From NCBI RefSeq assembly GCF_001421565.1, contig NZ_LMKQ01000001.1:1301651-1365650 (forward strand): a DNA stretch of 64,000 nt, read 5' to 3'. Each line of letters begins with the position of its first letter. Within the stretch, counting starts at the first letter, position 1. The notes below the pieces were generated by a model. The model was not told the DNA's origin. It did no database searches and worked only from the letters and a program-made list of their open reading frames with translations. The DNA comes from Agromyces sp. Leaf222. Its GTDB lineage: Bacteria > Actinomycetota > Actinomycetes > Actinomycetales > Microbacteriaceae. Position numbers and translations under genes: made by a program. This document shows positions 1 through 8,854 of this stretch, piece by piece.

Positions 1-1
1 C

Positions 2-187
2 CTCATCGTCGTCGACAACTCGGTCGACGGCGGCCCGATCATCGCGCAGGAGCGCATCCCGGTGCTGCCGGGAGACACCGAGTCGAGCCTGCACGACCGC
101 ATCAAGCCCGTCGAACGCCGCCTGATGATCCAGGCCGTGCTCGACATCGCCAACTCCCATCTCGACCTGAAGGAACTCGCCCGATGA
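2..187 (+). CDS. purN: Phosphoribosylglycinamide formyltransferase, C-terminal part
   Basis: This is the last 61 codons of a gene cut by the window edge. PurN transfers a formyl group from 10-formyl-THF to GAR in cytosolic purine synthesis. The visible end reads [20 protein letters not shown], then [18 protein letters not shown], which matches the conserved C-terminal part of PurN (GPIIAQ followed by the E-L-H-E-R-I-K helix). The TGA stop overlaps the purH ATG by four bases (ATGA), so the two purine genes are translationally coupled. The catalytic Asn-His-Asp residues lie upstream of the window and cannot be checked. Confidence 0.9.
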   Translation, partial: LIVVDNSVDGGPIIAQERIPVLPGDTESSLHDRIKPVERRLMIQAVLDIANSHLDLKELAR

Positions 188-1794
188 GCGGACACACGAT
201 CGACCCGAGCCTCTACCGCCCCCGCGACGTCGTTCCCGTGCGTCGTGCGCTCATCGCGGTGAGCGACAAGCGCGGCCTCGTCGAGCTCGCGACCTCGCTC
301 GTGGCATCGGGCGTCGAGCTCGTCTCGACGGGCGGCACTGGCAAGGCCATCGCCGACGCCGGCCTGCCGGTCACCCAGGTCGCCGAGGTCACGGGCTACC
401 CCGAGCACCTCGACGGCCGCGTGCGCACGCTGCACCCCGCGGTGCACTCCGGCCTGCTCGCCGACCTCCGCCTCGAGCACCACGAGACCCAGCTCGCCGA
501 GCTCGACATCAAGCCCTACGAGCTCGTCGTCGTCAACCTCTACCCGTTCGCCGAGACCGTCGCGTCGGGCGCCGGCGAGGCCGAGGTCGTCGAGCAGATC
601 GACATCGGCGGGCCTGCCATGGTGCGCGCATCGGCGAAGAACCACGCGAACGTCGCCGTGGTCGTCTCGCCCGACCGCTACGACGAGATCGCGGCGGCCG
701 TGACGGCCGGCGGCACCACGCTCGCCCAGCGCGCCCTCCTCGCACGCGAGGCGTTCCGCCACACCGCGTCGTACGACGTCGCCGTCGCCTCGTGGATCGG
801 GTCCGTCGTCGCGCCCGACCAGCCGGCAGAGGAGTCGCCCTTCCCCGCATGGGTCGGCGGCACCTGGTCGAAGGACGCCGACCTCCGCTACGGCGAGAAC
901 TCGCACCAGAAGGCGGCGCTGTTCGCCTCGAACGGCGGCCGGCCCGGCATCGCCCAGTCCGTGCAGCTGCACGGCAAGGAGATGTCGTACAACAACTACG
1001 TCGACGCCGACGCCGCCGTGCGCGCCGCGTTCGACTTCGACGAGCCCGCCGTGGCGATCATCAAGCACGCGAACCCGTGCGGCATCGCCGTGGCGTCGGC
1101 CGGGGCATCCGACCCCATCGCCGACGCGCACGCCCGCGCGCACGAGTGCGACCCCGTGTCGGCCTTCGGCGGCGTGATCGCGGCCAACCGCACGGTCACG
1201 CTCGCCATGGCCGAGACCGTGTCGGGCATCTTCACCGAGGTGCTCATCGCGCCCGCCGTCGAGGCCGAGGCGCTCGAACTGCTCACGAAGAAGAAGAACA
1301 TCCGCCTGCTCACGCTGCCGGAGGGCTTCGAGGCGACGACCGTCGAACTGAAGCAGGTCTCGGGCGGGCTCCTGCTTCAGCAGGCCGACCGACACTTCGC
1401 CCCGGCCTCCGAGTGGACCCTCGCCGCCGGCGAACCCGCCGACGAAGCCACGCTCGCCGACCTCGAGTTCGCCTGGCGCGCGTGCCGTGCCGTGAAGTCG
1501 AACGCGATCCTGCTCGCCTCGGGCGGCGCCTCGGTGGGCGTCGGCATGGGCCAGGTCAACCGCGTCGACTCGTGCAAGCTCGCCGTCGAGCGTGCCGGTG
1601 AGCGCGCCGCAGGCTCGGTCGCCGCGTCCGACGCGTTCTTCCCATTCGCCGACGGCCTGCAGATCCTCCTCGACGGCGGGGTGCGCGCGGTCGTGCAGCC
1701 CGGCGGGTCGGTGCGCGACGAAGAGGTCGTCGCGGCCGCTCGCGAGGCCGGCGTCACGATGTACTTCACGGGCGAGCGCCACTTCTTCCACTGA
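184..1794 (+). CDS. purH: Bifunctional AICAR transformylase / IMP cyclohydrolase
   Basis: A 536-residue protein of normal PurH length that catalyses the last two steps of IMP synthesis. The N-terminal MGS-like cyclohydrolase domain (about residues 15-160) starts with [16 protein letters not shown] and holds STGGTGKAI and [13 protein letters not shown]. The AICAR transformylase domain fills the rest, with [21 protein letters not shown] (catalytic Lys-His region), SAFGGVIA and KSNAILLA. The end, [14 protein letters not shown], is typical. It overlaps purN by ATGA and is followed by a strong palindromic terminator, so it ends a purine transcription unit. Confidence 0.97.
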   Translation: MSGHTIDPSLYRPRDVVPVRRALIAVSDKRGLVELATSLVASGVELVSTGGTGKAIADAGLPVTQVAEVTGYPEHLDGRVRTLHPAVHSGLLADLRLEHHETQLAELDIKPYELVVVNLYPFAETVASGAGEAEVVEQIDIGGPAMVRASAKNHANVAVVVSPDRYDEIAAAVTAGGTTLAQRALLAREAFRHTASYDVAVASWIGSVVAPDQPAEESPFPAWVGGTWSKDADLRYGENSHQKAALFASNGGRPGIAQSVQLHGKEMSYNNYVDADAAVRAAFDFDEPAVAIIKHANPCGIAVASAGASDPIADAHARAHECDPVSAFGGVIAANRTVTLAMAETVSGIFTEVLIAPAVEAEALELLTKKKNIRLLTLPEGFEATTVELKQVSGGLLLQQADRHFAPASEWTLAAGEPADEATLADLEFAWRACRAVKSNAILLASGGASVGVGMGQVNRVDSCKLAVERAGERAAGSVAASDAFFPFADGLQILLDGGVRAVVQPGGSVRDEEVVAAAREAGVTMYFTGERHFFH

Positions 1795-1800
1795 TCGGCG

Positions 1801-1834
1801 ACGGATGCCGCGGGCGGCCGCCCGCGGCATCCGT
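1801..1834. terminator. 34-bp perfect palindrome after purH
   Basis: ACGGATGCCGCGGGCGG is followed directly by its exact reverse complement, giving 17-bp arms without a spacer seven bases after the purH stop. In RNA it would form a very stable hairpin (the central bases opening as loop), with no clear T-run. It is an extended member of the GGATGCCGCGGCATCC family seen throughout the window. Confidence 0.75.
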
Positions 1835-1884
1835 GTCGTCTCGGGGCATTCGCGTCGTCCCGGCTCCGGGCCGTCGTCAACCCC

Positions 1885-1914
1885 GTCGACGCACCGCCCG
1901 ATCGACGTATCCTT
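1885..1914 (+). promoter_or_regulatory. Possible sigma-70-like promoter of the dehydrogenase gene
   Basis: GTCGAC (1885-1890) and TATCCT (1909-1914) are separated by 18 bp, about 70 bp upstream of the start at 1984. The -35 is weak. The remaining gap shows only a short GGCGC/GCGCC inverted repeat and the ribosome site AAGGAG. Confidence 0.3.
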
Positions 1915-1983
1915 GAGGTGAAGGCGCTCATGAGGCGCCGCCACCGTTCCGCCCACAAGGCGGATGAACAAGGAGAACGATCG

Positions 1984-3084
1984 ATGACGATCACCCACGC
2001 CCCCGCCAACCCGTTCACGGCCCGGGCCACCGCCGCATCCCTCCCGCTCGAAGCCCCCGATCACGAGCGCGTGCTCATCTCGCACGGTCGCCGATCCGGG
2101 CTCTCGATCATCGTGGCCGTGCACTCGACGCGGCTCGGCCAGGCCCTCGGCGGCGCCCGGCTCTGGCGCTACGCCAGCTGGACCGACGGCCTCGCCGACG
2201 CGCTGCGCCTCTCGCAGGCGATGACGATGAAGAACGCCGCTGCCGGACTCGCGCGCGGCGGCGGAAAGGCCGTCATCGTGATCCCCGAGGGCGCGGCCCT
2301 CGACGGCCGGGCGATCCACGACGCGATGCTCGACCTCGGCGATGCCGTGGAGTCGCTGGGCGGCGCGTACATGACCGCAGAAGACGTCGGCACGAGCGCC
2401 GAGCTGATGGCCGTCGTCGCCGAGCGCACCGCGCACGTCTGCGGCCTCCCGCCCGAGCAGGGCGGTGTCGGCGAGCCCGCCGACGCGACCGCCGCCGGCG
2501 TGCACGCGTCGATCCTCGCGACGCTCGAGCACGTGTTCGGCTCCCGCGAACTCACCGGCCGGCACCTCGTGATCTCGGGCCTCGGCCAGGTCGGCGGCCG
2601 GCTCGCCCGTTCGCTCGCCGCCGGCGGCGCCGAGCTGACGGTGACCGATGTCGCGCACGACAAGCGCGCGCTGGCCGACGAACTCGGCGCGTCCTGGGTC
2701 GACCCCGCCGACGCCCATCTCGTCGAGGCCGACGTGTTCGTGCCGTGCGGTCTCGGCGGCGTGCTGACGCCCGAGGTGGTGCGTGAGCTGCACGTGCGCG
2801 CCGTCGTCGGCGCCGCGAACAACCAGCTCGCGTCCCGCGAGGTGGCCGGCCTGCTCACCGAGCGCGGCATCGTCTGGGCGCCCGACTTCGTCGTGAACGC
2901 CGGCGGCGTCATCTACCTCGATGTCGCGAGCCGCGAGGACGCCGATGCCGCGGCGCTCGACGCGCGCATCGCCGCGATCGGCGACACCGTGGCATCCGTG
3001 CTGCGATCGGCCGACGAGCACGGCATCACGACCCTCGCCGCCGCCGACCGGCTGGCGCACGCACGTCTCGACGCGGCGAACTGA
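1984..3084 (+). CDS. Glu/Leu/Phe/Val dehydrogenase family protein
   Basis: A 366-residue NAD(P)-dependent amino-acid dehydrogenase that would deaminate a branched-chain or aromatic amino acid. The N-terminal catalytic domain carries MTMKNAAAGLARGGGKAVI, in which the two lysines of the leucine/valine/phenylalanine dehydrogenase family are kept. The Rossmann domain has GLGQVGGRLARS near residue 198, and later PDFVVNAGGVI. I chose ATG 1984 because AAGGAGAACG lies just upstream; a longer open frame from 1918 has no support. Length (about 350-370) suits leucine or valine dehydrogenase better than 450-residue glutamate dehydrogenase, but substrate cannot be fixed from sequence. Confidence 0.88.
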   Translation: MTITHAPANPFTARATAASLPLEAPDHERVLISHGRRSGLSIIVAVHSTRLGQALGGARLWRYASWTDGLADALRLSQAMTMKNAAAGLARGGGKAVIVIPEGAALDGRAIHDAMLDLGDAVESLGGAYMTAEDVGTSAELMAVVAERTAHVCGLPPEQGGVGEPADATAAGVHASILATLEHVFGSRELTGRHLVISGLGQVGGRLARSLAAGGAELTVTDVAHDKRALADELGASWVDPADAHLVEADVFVPCGLGGVLTPEVVRELHVRAVVGAANNQLASREVAGLLTERGIVWAPDFVVNAGGVIYLDVASREDADAAALDARIAAIGDTVASVLRSADEHGITTLAAADRLAHARLDAAN

Positions 3085-3116
3085 GTGCGGCGGCGGGGCC
3101 GCTAGGCTCGAGTCCC

Positions 3117-4370
3117 ATGACGTCCCCCGCCGCCACGCCCGCCACCCCTGCCCGGTTCAGGGCCGAGCCGACACTCGGGCGCCGCGTGCTCGCCGTCTTC
3201 GTCGCCTCGGCGGCGGTCGCGGCACTCGCCGGGGCCGTGGCCGTGGTCGCGTTCTTCATCGGCAACGGGCAGTCGCCGCAGGCGTTCGGGCAGATCTCCG
3301 GCCACTTCGCGCTCATGGCGTTCATCACGTGGGCGCTGCTCTCGGTCGGCAACGCCGCCGGGGCGACGCGCGCGTGGTTCCTCACGCTCATCACGGGGTT
3401 CGCGTCGGCCTGCCTCGCCGCGCTCGTCGGCACCACGGTCACCGCGGCCTCCATCGGCATCCCGTTCTCCGGGCCGCTCTTCCTCTTCGTCGTCGGCTCG
3501 CTCGTGAGCCTCAACCTCCTGTTCATCCTCGCCGTGGTCGCCGGCGAGATGTTCCTCGCGCCCCGCGTGCTGCGCGGCATCCTCGACTACGCGCCGCAGC
3601 GCGCGCCCCGCCGCCTGGCGCTCGTGCGCATCCCCGCGACGAACCTCGACGAGGGCCTGCTCACGCACCTCGAACGCCGCCCGGTCGACCACGCGCTGGC
3701 CGACGACCAGTGGGACAACTACTGCGCCGCGCTCGTCGCCGAGGGCTGGGAGACCGTCGAGGTCGACGCCGCGCCCGACCTGGCCGACTCGGTGTTCGTC
3801 GAGGACGCGGTCGTCATGTTCGGCGACCTGGCCGTGATCACCCGCCCCGGCGCCGAGTCGCGGCGGCCCGAGACCGAGGCCGTCGAACGCGCGGTGCGCG
3901 CGATCCCCGGCGTCACGGTCGCGAGCATCCTCGCGCCGGGCACCCTCGACGGCGGCGACGTGCTCAAGGTCGGCTCCACCGTCTACGTCGGCGCGAGCGC
4001 ACGCACCGACGCCGAGGGCATCCGCCAGCTCCGGGCGCTGCTCGCCCCGCACGGCTACGAGGTCGTCGCGGTGCCGCTCACCAAGGCGCTGCACCTCAAG
4101 AGCGCCGTCACCGCGCTGCCAGACGGCACCGTCATCGGCGACCCCGAGCGGGTCGACGTGCCGAGCCTGTTCCCGCGGTTCCTCCCGGTGCACGAGCCGG
4201 AGGGCGTCGCCGTCGTCGCGCTCAGCGACGAGTCGCTCCTCATGTCGTCGGCGGCGCCGCAGACTGCCGCGATGCTGTCGAACCTCGGCTACCGCGTCGT
4301 CACGGTCGACATCAGCGAGTTCGAGAAGCTCGAGGGCTGCGTCACGTGCCTGTCGGTGCGGGTGCGCTGA
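3117..4370 (+). CDS. ddaH: Dimethylarginine dimethylaminohydrolase fused to an N-terminal 4-TM membrane domain
   Basis: A 417-residue protein in two parts. Residues about 23-145 form four hydrophobic segments (for example VLAVFVASAAVAALAG and LFLFVVGSLVSLNLLFILAV). From about 160 to the end is a complete DDAH-like domain of normal size: FVEDAVVMFGDLAVITRPGA, LDGGDVLKVG, ALHLKSAVTALPDG (catalytic His) and GCVTCLSVRVR at the C terminus (Cys411 is the likely nucleophile). DDAH enzymes hydrolyse methylated arginine to citrulline and dimethylamine and are normally soluble, about 255 residues. Here the catalytic domain would be membrane-anchored. The frame is unbroken across the junction. It overlaps the convergent ATPase gene by 29 bp. 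Arginine deiminase-like activity is an alternative. Confidence 0.82.
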   Translation: MTSPAATPATPARFRAEPTLGRRVLAVFVASAAVAALAGAVAVVAFFIGNGQSPQAFGQISGHFALMAFITWALLSVGNAAGATRAWFLTLITGFASACLAALVGTTVTAASIGIPFSGPLFLFVVGSLVSLNLLFILAVVAGEMFLAPRVLRGILDYAPQRAPRRLALVRIPATNLDEGLLTHLERRPVDHALADDQWDNYCAALVAEGWETVEVDAAPDLADSVFVEDAVVMFGDLAVITRPGAESRRPETEAVERAVRAIPGVTVASILAPGTLDGGDVLKVGSTVYVGASARTDAEGIRQLRALLAPHGYEVVAVPLTKALHLKSAVTALPDGTVIGDPERVDVPSLFPRFLPVHEPEGVAVVALSDESLLMSSAAPQTAAMLSNLGYRVVTVDISEFEKLEGCVTCLSVRVR

Positions 4371-5040
4371 ACGATCGCACCCGGCCGTCGTGCAGTTCGA
4401 GCACGCGGTCGGCTCGCCTCGCGAGCGTGGGGTCGTGCGTGGTGACGACCGCGGCCACCCCGCGCGAGTGCACCAGGTCGCCGATGAGGTCCATCACGGT
4501 GGCCGCCGTGCTGCTGTCGAGCTGACCCGTCGGTTCGTCGGCGAGCAGCAGCGGTGGCCTCGCGGCGATCGCGCGGGCGATGCCGACACGGCGCTGCTGG
4601 CCGCCCGAGAGCTCGTAGGGGCGCTGGGCGCCGTGCGCGCCGAGCCCGACGGCGTCGAGCGCCTCGGCCACGCGCGTGTCGCGCTCGCCCGGCGCCAGGC
4701 GGAGCAACCGCAGCGGGACCTCGACGTTCTCGGAGGCTGAGAGCACGGGGATCAGCCCGAACGACTGGAAGACGTACCCGAGTCGGTCGCGCCGCATGGC
4801 CGCGAGGTCGTCGTCGCCGAGCGTGGACAGGTCGACATCGCCGAGCAGCACGCGCCCCGAGGTGGGTCGATCGAGCCCGCCGAGCAGGTTCAGCAGGGTC
4901 GTCTTGCCCGCGCCCGACGGACCGGTGACGACGACCAGCTCGCCGGGGCGCACCTCGAGCGAGACCTCGGCGACGGCGTGCACGACCCCGGCGTCCGTGG
5001 CGAAGTCCCGGCTGACGTGCTCGGCTCTGAGCGTGGTCAT
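4342..5040 (-). CDS. ABC transporter ATP-binding protein (MacB/LolD type)
   Basis: A 232-residue ATPase with GPSGAGKTTLLN (Walker A), a Q-loop region VFQSFGLIPVLSA, the signature LSGGQQRRVGIARA, LLLADEPTGQLD (Walker B with catalytic Glu) and TTHDP (switch His). The ADEPTG string is characteristic of ATPases working with FtsX-type permeases in lipoprotein release, efflux or peptide sensing. It is the last cistron of a four-gene minus-strand operon; its ATG overlaps the previous stop (ATGA). Its last 29 bp overlap the 3' end of the dimethylargininase gene on the other strand. Confidence 0.93.
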   Translation of the reverse strand: MTTLRAEHVSRDFATDAGVVHAVAEVSLEVRPGELVVVTGPSGAGKTTLLNLLGGLDRPTSGRVLLGDVDLSTLGDDDLAAMRRDRLGYVFQSFGLIPVLSASENVEVPLRLLRLAPGERDTRVAEALDAVGLGAHGAQRPYELSGGQQRRVGIARAIAARPPLLLADEPTGQLDSSTAATVMDLIGDLVHSRGVAAVVTTHDPTLARRADRVLELHDGRVRSFSAPAPTGT

Positions 5041-6083
5041 CGCTGCTCCTCGGTCGTGGGGCGGTCATCGGAGTCGGTCGCGGCATCCGCGGCATCAGCG
5101 GCCGCATCGGTCGGTGCGCTGGTCGCGGCATCCGTCTCGGAAACGGTGCCGCCCGGCGCATCCGCAGCGCCGCTGCCGGTGCCGGTGCCGGTGCCGGTGC
5201 CGGGCCAGACGCCCACGTGATCGGGCTCGAGCGCGAGGCGCACGCGGTCACGCAGGTCGAGCCGTTGCACGAACTCCTGCGGGAGCTGCAGGCGGCCCAC
5301 CCGGTCGACGACGGCGAACTCCTCGGCGACGTGCTCCTCGCCCCCGTGCTCGTCGAGCCTGGTCGAGCGCAGCACCTCGGTGGACGTGCGGCCGTCGCGG
5401 ATCTGCACCGTGCGCCGCACATGGCCGGACACGGTCGGGTCGTGGGTGACGATGAGCGTGGTCACGCCGAGCTCCTCGTTGACGCTGCGCATGGCCTCGA
5501 GTACGCTCGCGGAGGTCGCTTCGTCGAGCTCGCCGGTGGGTTCGTCGGCGAGGAGCACGAGCGGCGAGTTCGCGAGGGCGACGGCGATCGCGACCCGCTG
5601 CTGCTGCCCGCCCGAGAGCTCCGCGGGCCGACGGTCGCGGAACTCGCCGACCTGGAGCAGGTCGAGCAGGTCGTCGATGCGCGAAGCCCGCGCGGCGCCC
5701 CGCACCGTGCGTGCCACGTTCATCGCGAGCGCGATGTTCTCGGCGGCCGTGAGGTACGGGAGCAGGTTGCGCGAGGCCTGCTGCCAGACGAACCCGACGG
5801 TTCGGCGTCGGTACTCGACGCGTTCGCGCGACCGCATCGCGAGCAGATCATGGCCGGCCACGCTCGCGCTTCCGGCCGAGGCGGTGTCGAGGCCGGAGAG
5901 GATCGTGAGCAGCGTCGACTTGCCAGACCCGGAGGCGCCGACCACGGCCACCATCTCGCCCGCGCCGACGCGCAGGTTCAGACCCTGCAGCGCCTGCACC
6001 TCGACCCCGTCGGCCGTGAAGATGCGAACCAGGTCGTTGCACAGGATGTGCGGGTCGGTCAGCGTGTCTGCCACGGTGTTCAT
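5037..6083 (-). CDS. ABC transporter ATP-binding protein with C-terminal AbrB-like domain
   Basis: A 348-residue protein. Residues about 8-235 are a complete ABC ATPase: GASGSGKSTLL, LSGGQQQRVAIA, LVLLADEPTGELD, LIVTHDP. After it, about residues 258-297, VVDRVGRLQLPQEFVQRLDL then RDRVRLALEPDHVGV resembles a SpoVT/AbrB swapped-hairpin half (V-D-x-x-GR-x-x-x-P-x-E-x-x-x-x-L). The tail (about 300-348) is Gly-Thr and Ala-Asp rich and looks disordered. ATG 6083 was chosen because GGAGGAAGG stands just before it. It sits between the permeases and the second ATPase, so the system has two ATPases for two permeases. Confidence 0.9.
   Translation of the reverse strand: MNTVADTLTDPHILCNDLVRIFTADGVEVQALQGLNLRVGAGEMVAVVGASGSGKSTLLTILSGLDTASAGSASVAGHDLLAMRSRERVEYRRRTVGFVWQQASRNLLPYLTAAENIALAMNVARTVRGAARASRIDDLLDLLQVGEFRDRRPAELSGGQQQRVAIAVALANSPLVLLADEPTGELDEATSASVLEAMRSVNEELGVTTLIVTHDPTVSGHVRRTVQIRDGRTSTEVLRSTRLDEHGGEEHVAEEFAVVDRVGRLQLPQEFVQRLDLRDRVRLALEPDHVGVWPGTGTGTGTGSGAADAPGGTVSETDAATSAPTDAAADAADAATDSDDRPTTEEQR
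5173..5202. repeat. GTGCCG hexanucleotide tandem repeat inside an ATPase gene
   Basis: Four perfect GTGCCG units (5179-5202), preceded by one CTGCCG. They encode the Gly-Thr dipeptide run at the start of the disordered tail of the AbrB-tailed ATPase. Slippage would add or remove Gly-Thr pairs without breaking the frame. Confidence 0.85.
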
Positions 6084-8854
6084 CCTTCCTCCTCCTTGCG
6101 CAGTGCGCGTGCCACGTCGATGCGCGACCCGAGCGATGCGGCCAGCATCGACGCGACGACCGTGACGACGACGGATGCCGCGAGCACGGCCGTGATGAGC
6201 CAGAGATCGTAGGCGACCTCCGGCTGCGCGTCGCCGCCGGTGAAGGCGCTCAGGTCGATGCCGCCGAGCACGACGTACGGCAGGACGGCTCCCAGCGCCG
6301 CGCCGACGATGAGCGAGATCGCCGTCACGGGGCCGATCTCCCACGCGACGAGCGCGCGTCGCCCTCGGCGGTCGAGCCCGAGCGTGGCGAGCAGGGGCAG
6401 CAGGCGGTCGCGTCCGGGGCGTCCGACGACGAGGGTCAGCACGATCGCGAACGCGGTCAGCAGGCTCGAGAGCACGATGGCGGCGGTGAGCGCCGTGACG
6501 AGCCCGCGCACGGTCGTCGTGGAGCCGAGCCGGTCGGCGACGCGCTCGGCGGTCTCGATCGTGCTGCCGTCGCCGACGATCTCGGCCAGGGCGCTCACGA
6601 CGTCGTCGTCGTCGGCGCCCGCATCGAAGCGGACGAGCACCGTGCGCGGCACGAGCGTGGAGGTGTACGGGCCGGCGTTCGCCTGGTCCATGAGCATCCA
6701 GTTCACTCGGGGCGAGTAGGCGGTCGTGCCGTCGACGACGCCCTCGACCAGGTACGGGTCGCCCTCGATCGTGACGTCGGCGGCGTCGGCGGTGCCGGCG
6801 GCGACCAGGCCCGAGACGAGCACGGGAACGCCTGCCTCGCCCGGCGGGGCGGCGAGCGAGTCGGGGAGCGGCGTGGCATCCGCTCGGCCGGCCTGCACCG
6901 CCTGCATCTCGGCCACGTCGATCACGATGAGGGTCGTCGTGCGCTGGCGCCCGTCGACCGAGAGCGAGACGCTGCGCGTCGAATAGACGGGGGCGGTCAC
7001 GTCGACGCCCGGCACGTCGCGCATCGCCTCGAGTTGCACCCGCGTGAGCGGAAGGCCCGAGATCGAGGCATCCGCCCCGACGCGGTGGGATGCGACGGCC
7101 TCGACGCCGGAGCGGATCGTGCCGAGCAGCACCGAGGAGAACACCGCGACCGACACGCCGACGACGACCGCGAGCACGGGGACGAGGCCGGCCGAGGGAT
7201 CGCGGAGCGCGCGAGCCGAGCCGAGGAATCCGACGAGGCCCGGCCTGGCGGCCATCGACCTGACGATTCGGCGGAGCGGGACGGGGTAGATGCGGAGCAC
7301 GACGATGCAGGCCACGAGGGAGAGCAGCAGTGGAACGGCCGCGAGCAGCGGGTCGACGCCGACGGTCGCTGCCGAGCTCGCGAGACCGCGCCGGAGCAGC
7401 AGGGCGACGGCGGCCGCGGCGAGGAGCAGCACGACGAGTTCGCCGAGGCGGCGCAGGCGCCCGCCGCCCGTCGTGCCGAGGTCGGTGCGAGCGCGGCGGA
7501 GCGGGCTCAGCGACGGAGCCGAGGCGAGCAGCAGCGCCGCCGGAGTCAGGGCGAAGACCGCAGCGACGGCGATTCCGACCGAGCCGCCGTCGGCCGCGAC
7601 GGCGAGGGCTCCGCCGATGCCGCCGACGATCGCCGCCGGCACGCCGATCGCGAGCCCTTCGAGGGCGAGGATGCCGCGCAGCCGGCCGGTCGAGGCGCCG
7701 CGGGCGGCGATGAGCTCGAGGCCCTGGCGGCGGCGTTCGAACACGGTCCGCCCGCCGAGGACCAGCACCGCGATCATCACGCCGATCGGGCCGGAGGCGA
7801 CGGTGGCGAGCACGGCGTCGCCCGCGGCGGCGGCGGTCGCGGCGATCGCGAGCTCGTCGCGCAGGCTGCTCGAGAACGACAGGTCGCCGACGATCCCGTA
7901 CTCCTCGAGCCAGGTGCCCGACCCGACCGTGTGCGGATCACTGGCGAACCGGCCGAGCTGGCTCTGCAGGTCTGCGGACGTGTCGGCGGTGATGCGCGTG
8001 GGTTCGACGGGGATCCAGACGGTCAGCGTGAGCGGCACGTCCGCCGTCGCGAATGCGGGCCACGAGGCGGGGTCGAGGAACGCGACCGCGGTGATCTCGG
8101 GAGCGGAGATCCCGTTGTCGACGACGGAGGGGGCGAGGGCGGGGAGCACGTGGGTCCAGACGCCGGCGCCGGCGTCGACGGGTGCGACCGTCCCGGAGAG
8201 GACGACGCGCTGTTCGCCGCCCCCGACCTCGATCGTGCGTGCTTCGTCGACCGGCCACTCCATGCGCTCGGCCACCGGGTCCGTCAGCACGATCTCGATC
8301 GGAGCGGAGGAGGGCACGTCCGCATCCACCGGTGCGGGCCAGGTGCCGGACGTGAGTTCGAGGTCCTCGCGCATGAGCGGGTCGAAGCCGGGCATGATCC
8401 GATACGAGGGCGATCCGGCACCGGCGCCGTCGACCTGCGCGCGGATCGGCCCCACGGTGAGGACGGCGCGAGGTGGAGCCATGACGGCCGCGAGTTCGGC
8501 GGGCATGTCGTCGACGACGGCCGTGAGGCGGTCCTCGGTCGCACCCCAGACGGCCGCGACGTCGTCGTCGAGCTCGGTCGGGCCCGTGGCCGGGCCCGTT
8601 TCGGGGTGGTCTCTCGACGTCGCGGTGAGATCCAGTTCGGCGGCGGGCACGTCGGCGAGTTGCTCGTGCACGGCCTGCGTGTGCAGCAACGTGGCGGCTC
8701 GGGGCACCGCGACCGCGAGGAATGCGCCGATGAGCACGAGCAGGGCGAGCGCGATCGACGCGCCCGGCGCGTCGGCGAGCTGCCGTCGGAGGAGGCCCGC
8801 CGACGAGAGCGTCGAGCGCCGGTGCCGGCGACGTCGCGGATGCCGCGCGCTCAT
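6080..8854 (-). CDS. FtsX-like ABC transporter permease (second of two)
   Basis: A 924-residue membrane protein. One TM (ASIALALLVLIGAFLAVAV, about residues 31-49) is followed by a large extracytoplasmic domain. Two FtsX-type four-TM blocks then follow, with segments such as GVMIAVLVLGGRTVFERRRQ, AVVVGVSVAVFSSVLLGTI and LTAFAIVLTLVVGR, and the gene ends in VVVTVVASMLAASLGSR. ERRRQGLELIAARGAS is the typical cytoplasmic loop of MacB-FtsX permeases. The ATG overlaps the upstream permease stop (ATGA), and its stop overlaps the downstream ATPase start. It is longer than a usual FtsX permease, consistent with the duplicated actinobacterial form. Confidence 0.88.
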   Translation of the reverse strand: MSARHPRRRRHRRSTLSSAGLLRRQLADAPGASIALALLVLIGAFLAVAVPRAATLLHTQAVHEQLADVPAAELDLTATSRDHPETGPATGPTELDDDVAAVWGATEDRLTAVVDDMPAELAAVMAPPRAVLTVGPIRAQVDGAGAGSPSYRIMPGFDPLMREDLELTSGTWPAPVDADVPSSAPIEIVLTDPVAERMEWPVDEARTIEVGGGEQRVVLSGTVAPVDAGAGVWTHVLPALAPSVVDNGISAPEITAVAFLDPASWPAFATADVPLTLTVWIPVEPTRITADTSADLQSQLGRFASDPHTVGSGTWLEEYGIVGDLSFSSSLRDELAIAATAAAAGDAVLATVASGPIGVMIAVLVLGGRTVFERRRQGLELIAARGASTGRLRGILALEGLAIGVPAAIVGGIGGALAVAADGGSVGIAVAAVFALTPAALLLASAPSLSPLRRARTDLGTTGGGRLRRLGELVVLLLAAAAVALLLRRGLASSAATVGVDPLLAAVPLLLSLVACIVVLRIYPVPLRRIVRSMAARPGLVGFLGSARALRDPSAGLVPVLAVVVGVSVAVFSSVLLGTIRSGVEAVASHRVGADASISGLPLTRVQLEAMRDVPGVDVTAPVYSTRSVSLSVDGRQRTTTLIVIDVAEMQAVQAGRADATPLPDSLAAPPGEAGVPVLVSGLVAAGTADAADVTIEGDPYLVEGVVDGTTAYSPRVNWMLMDQANAGPYTSTLVPRTVLVRFDAGADDDDVVSALAEIVGDGSTIETAERVADRLGSTTTVRGLVTALTAAIVLSSLLTAFAIVLTLVVGRPGRDRLLPLLATLGLDRRGRRALVAWEIGPVTAISLIVGAALGAVLPYVVLGGIDLSAFTGGDAQPEVAYDLWLITAVLAASVVVTVVASMLAASLGSRIDVARALRKEEEG

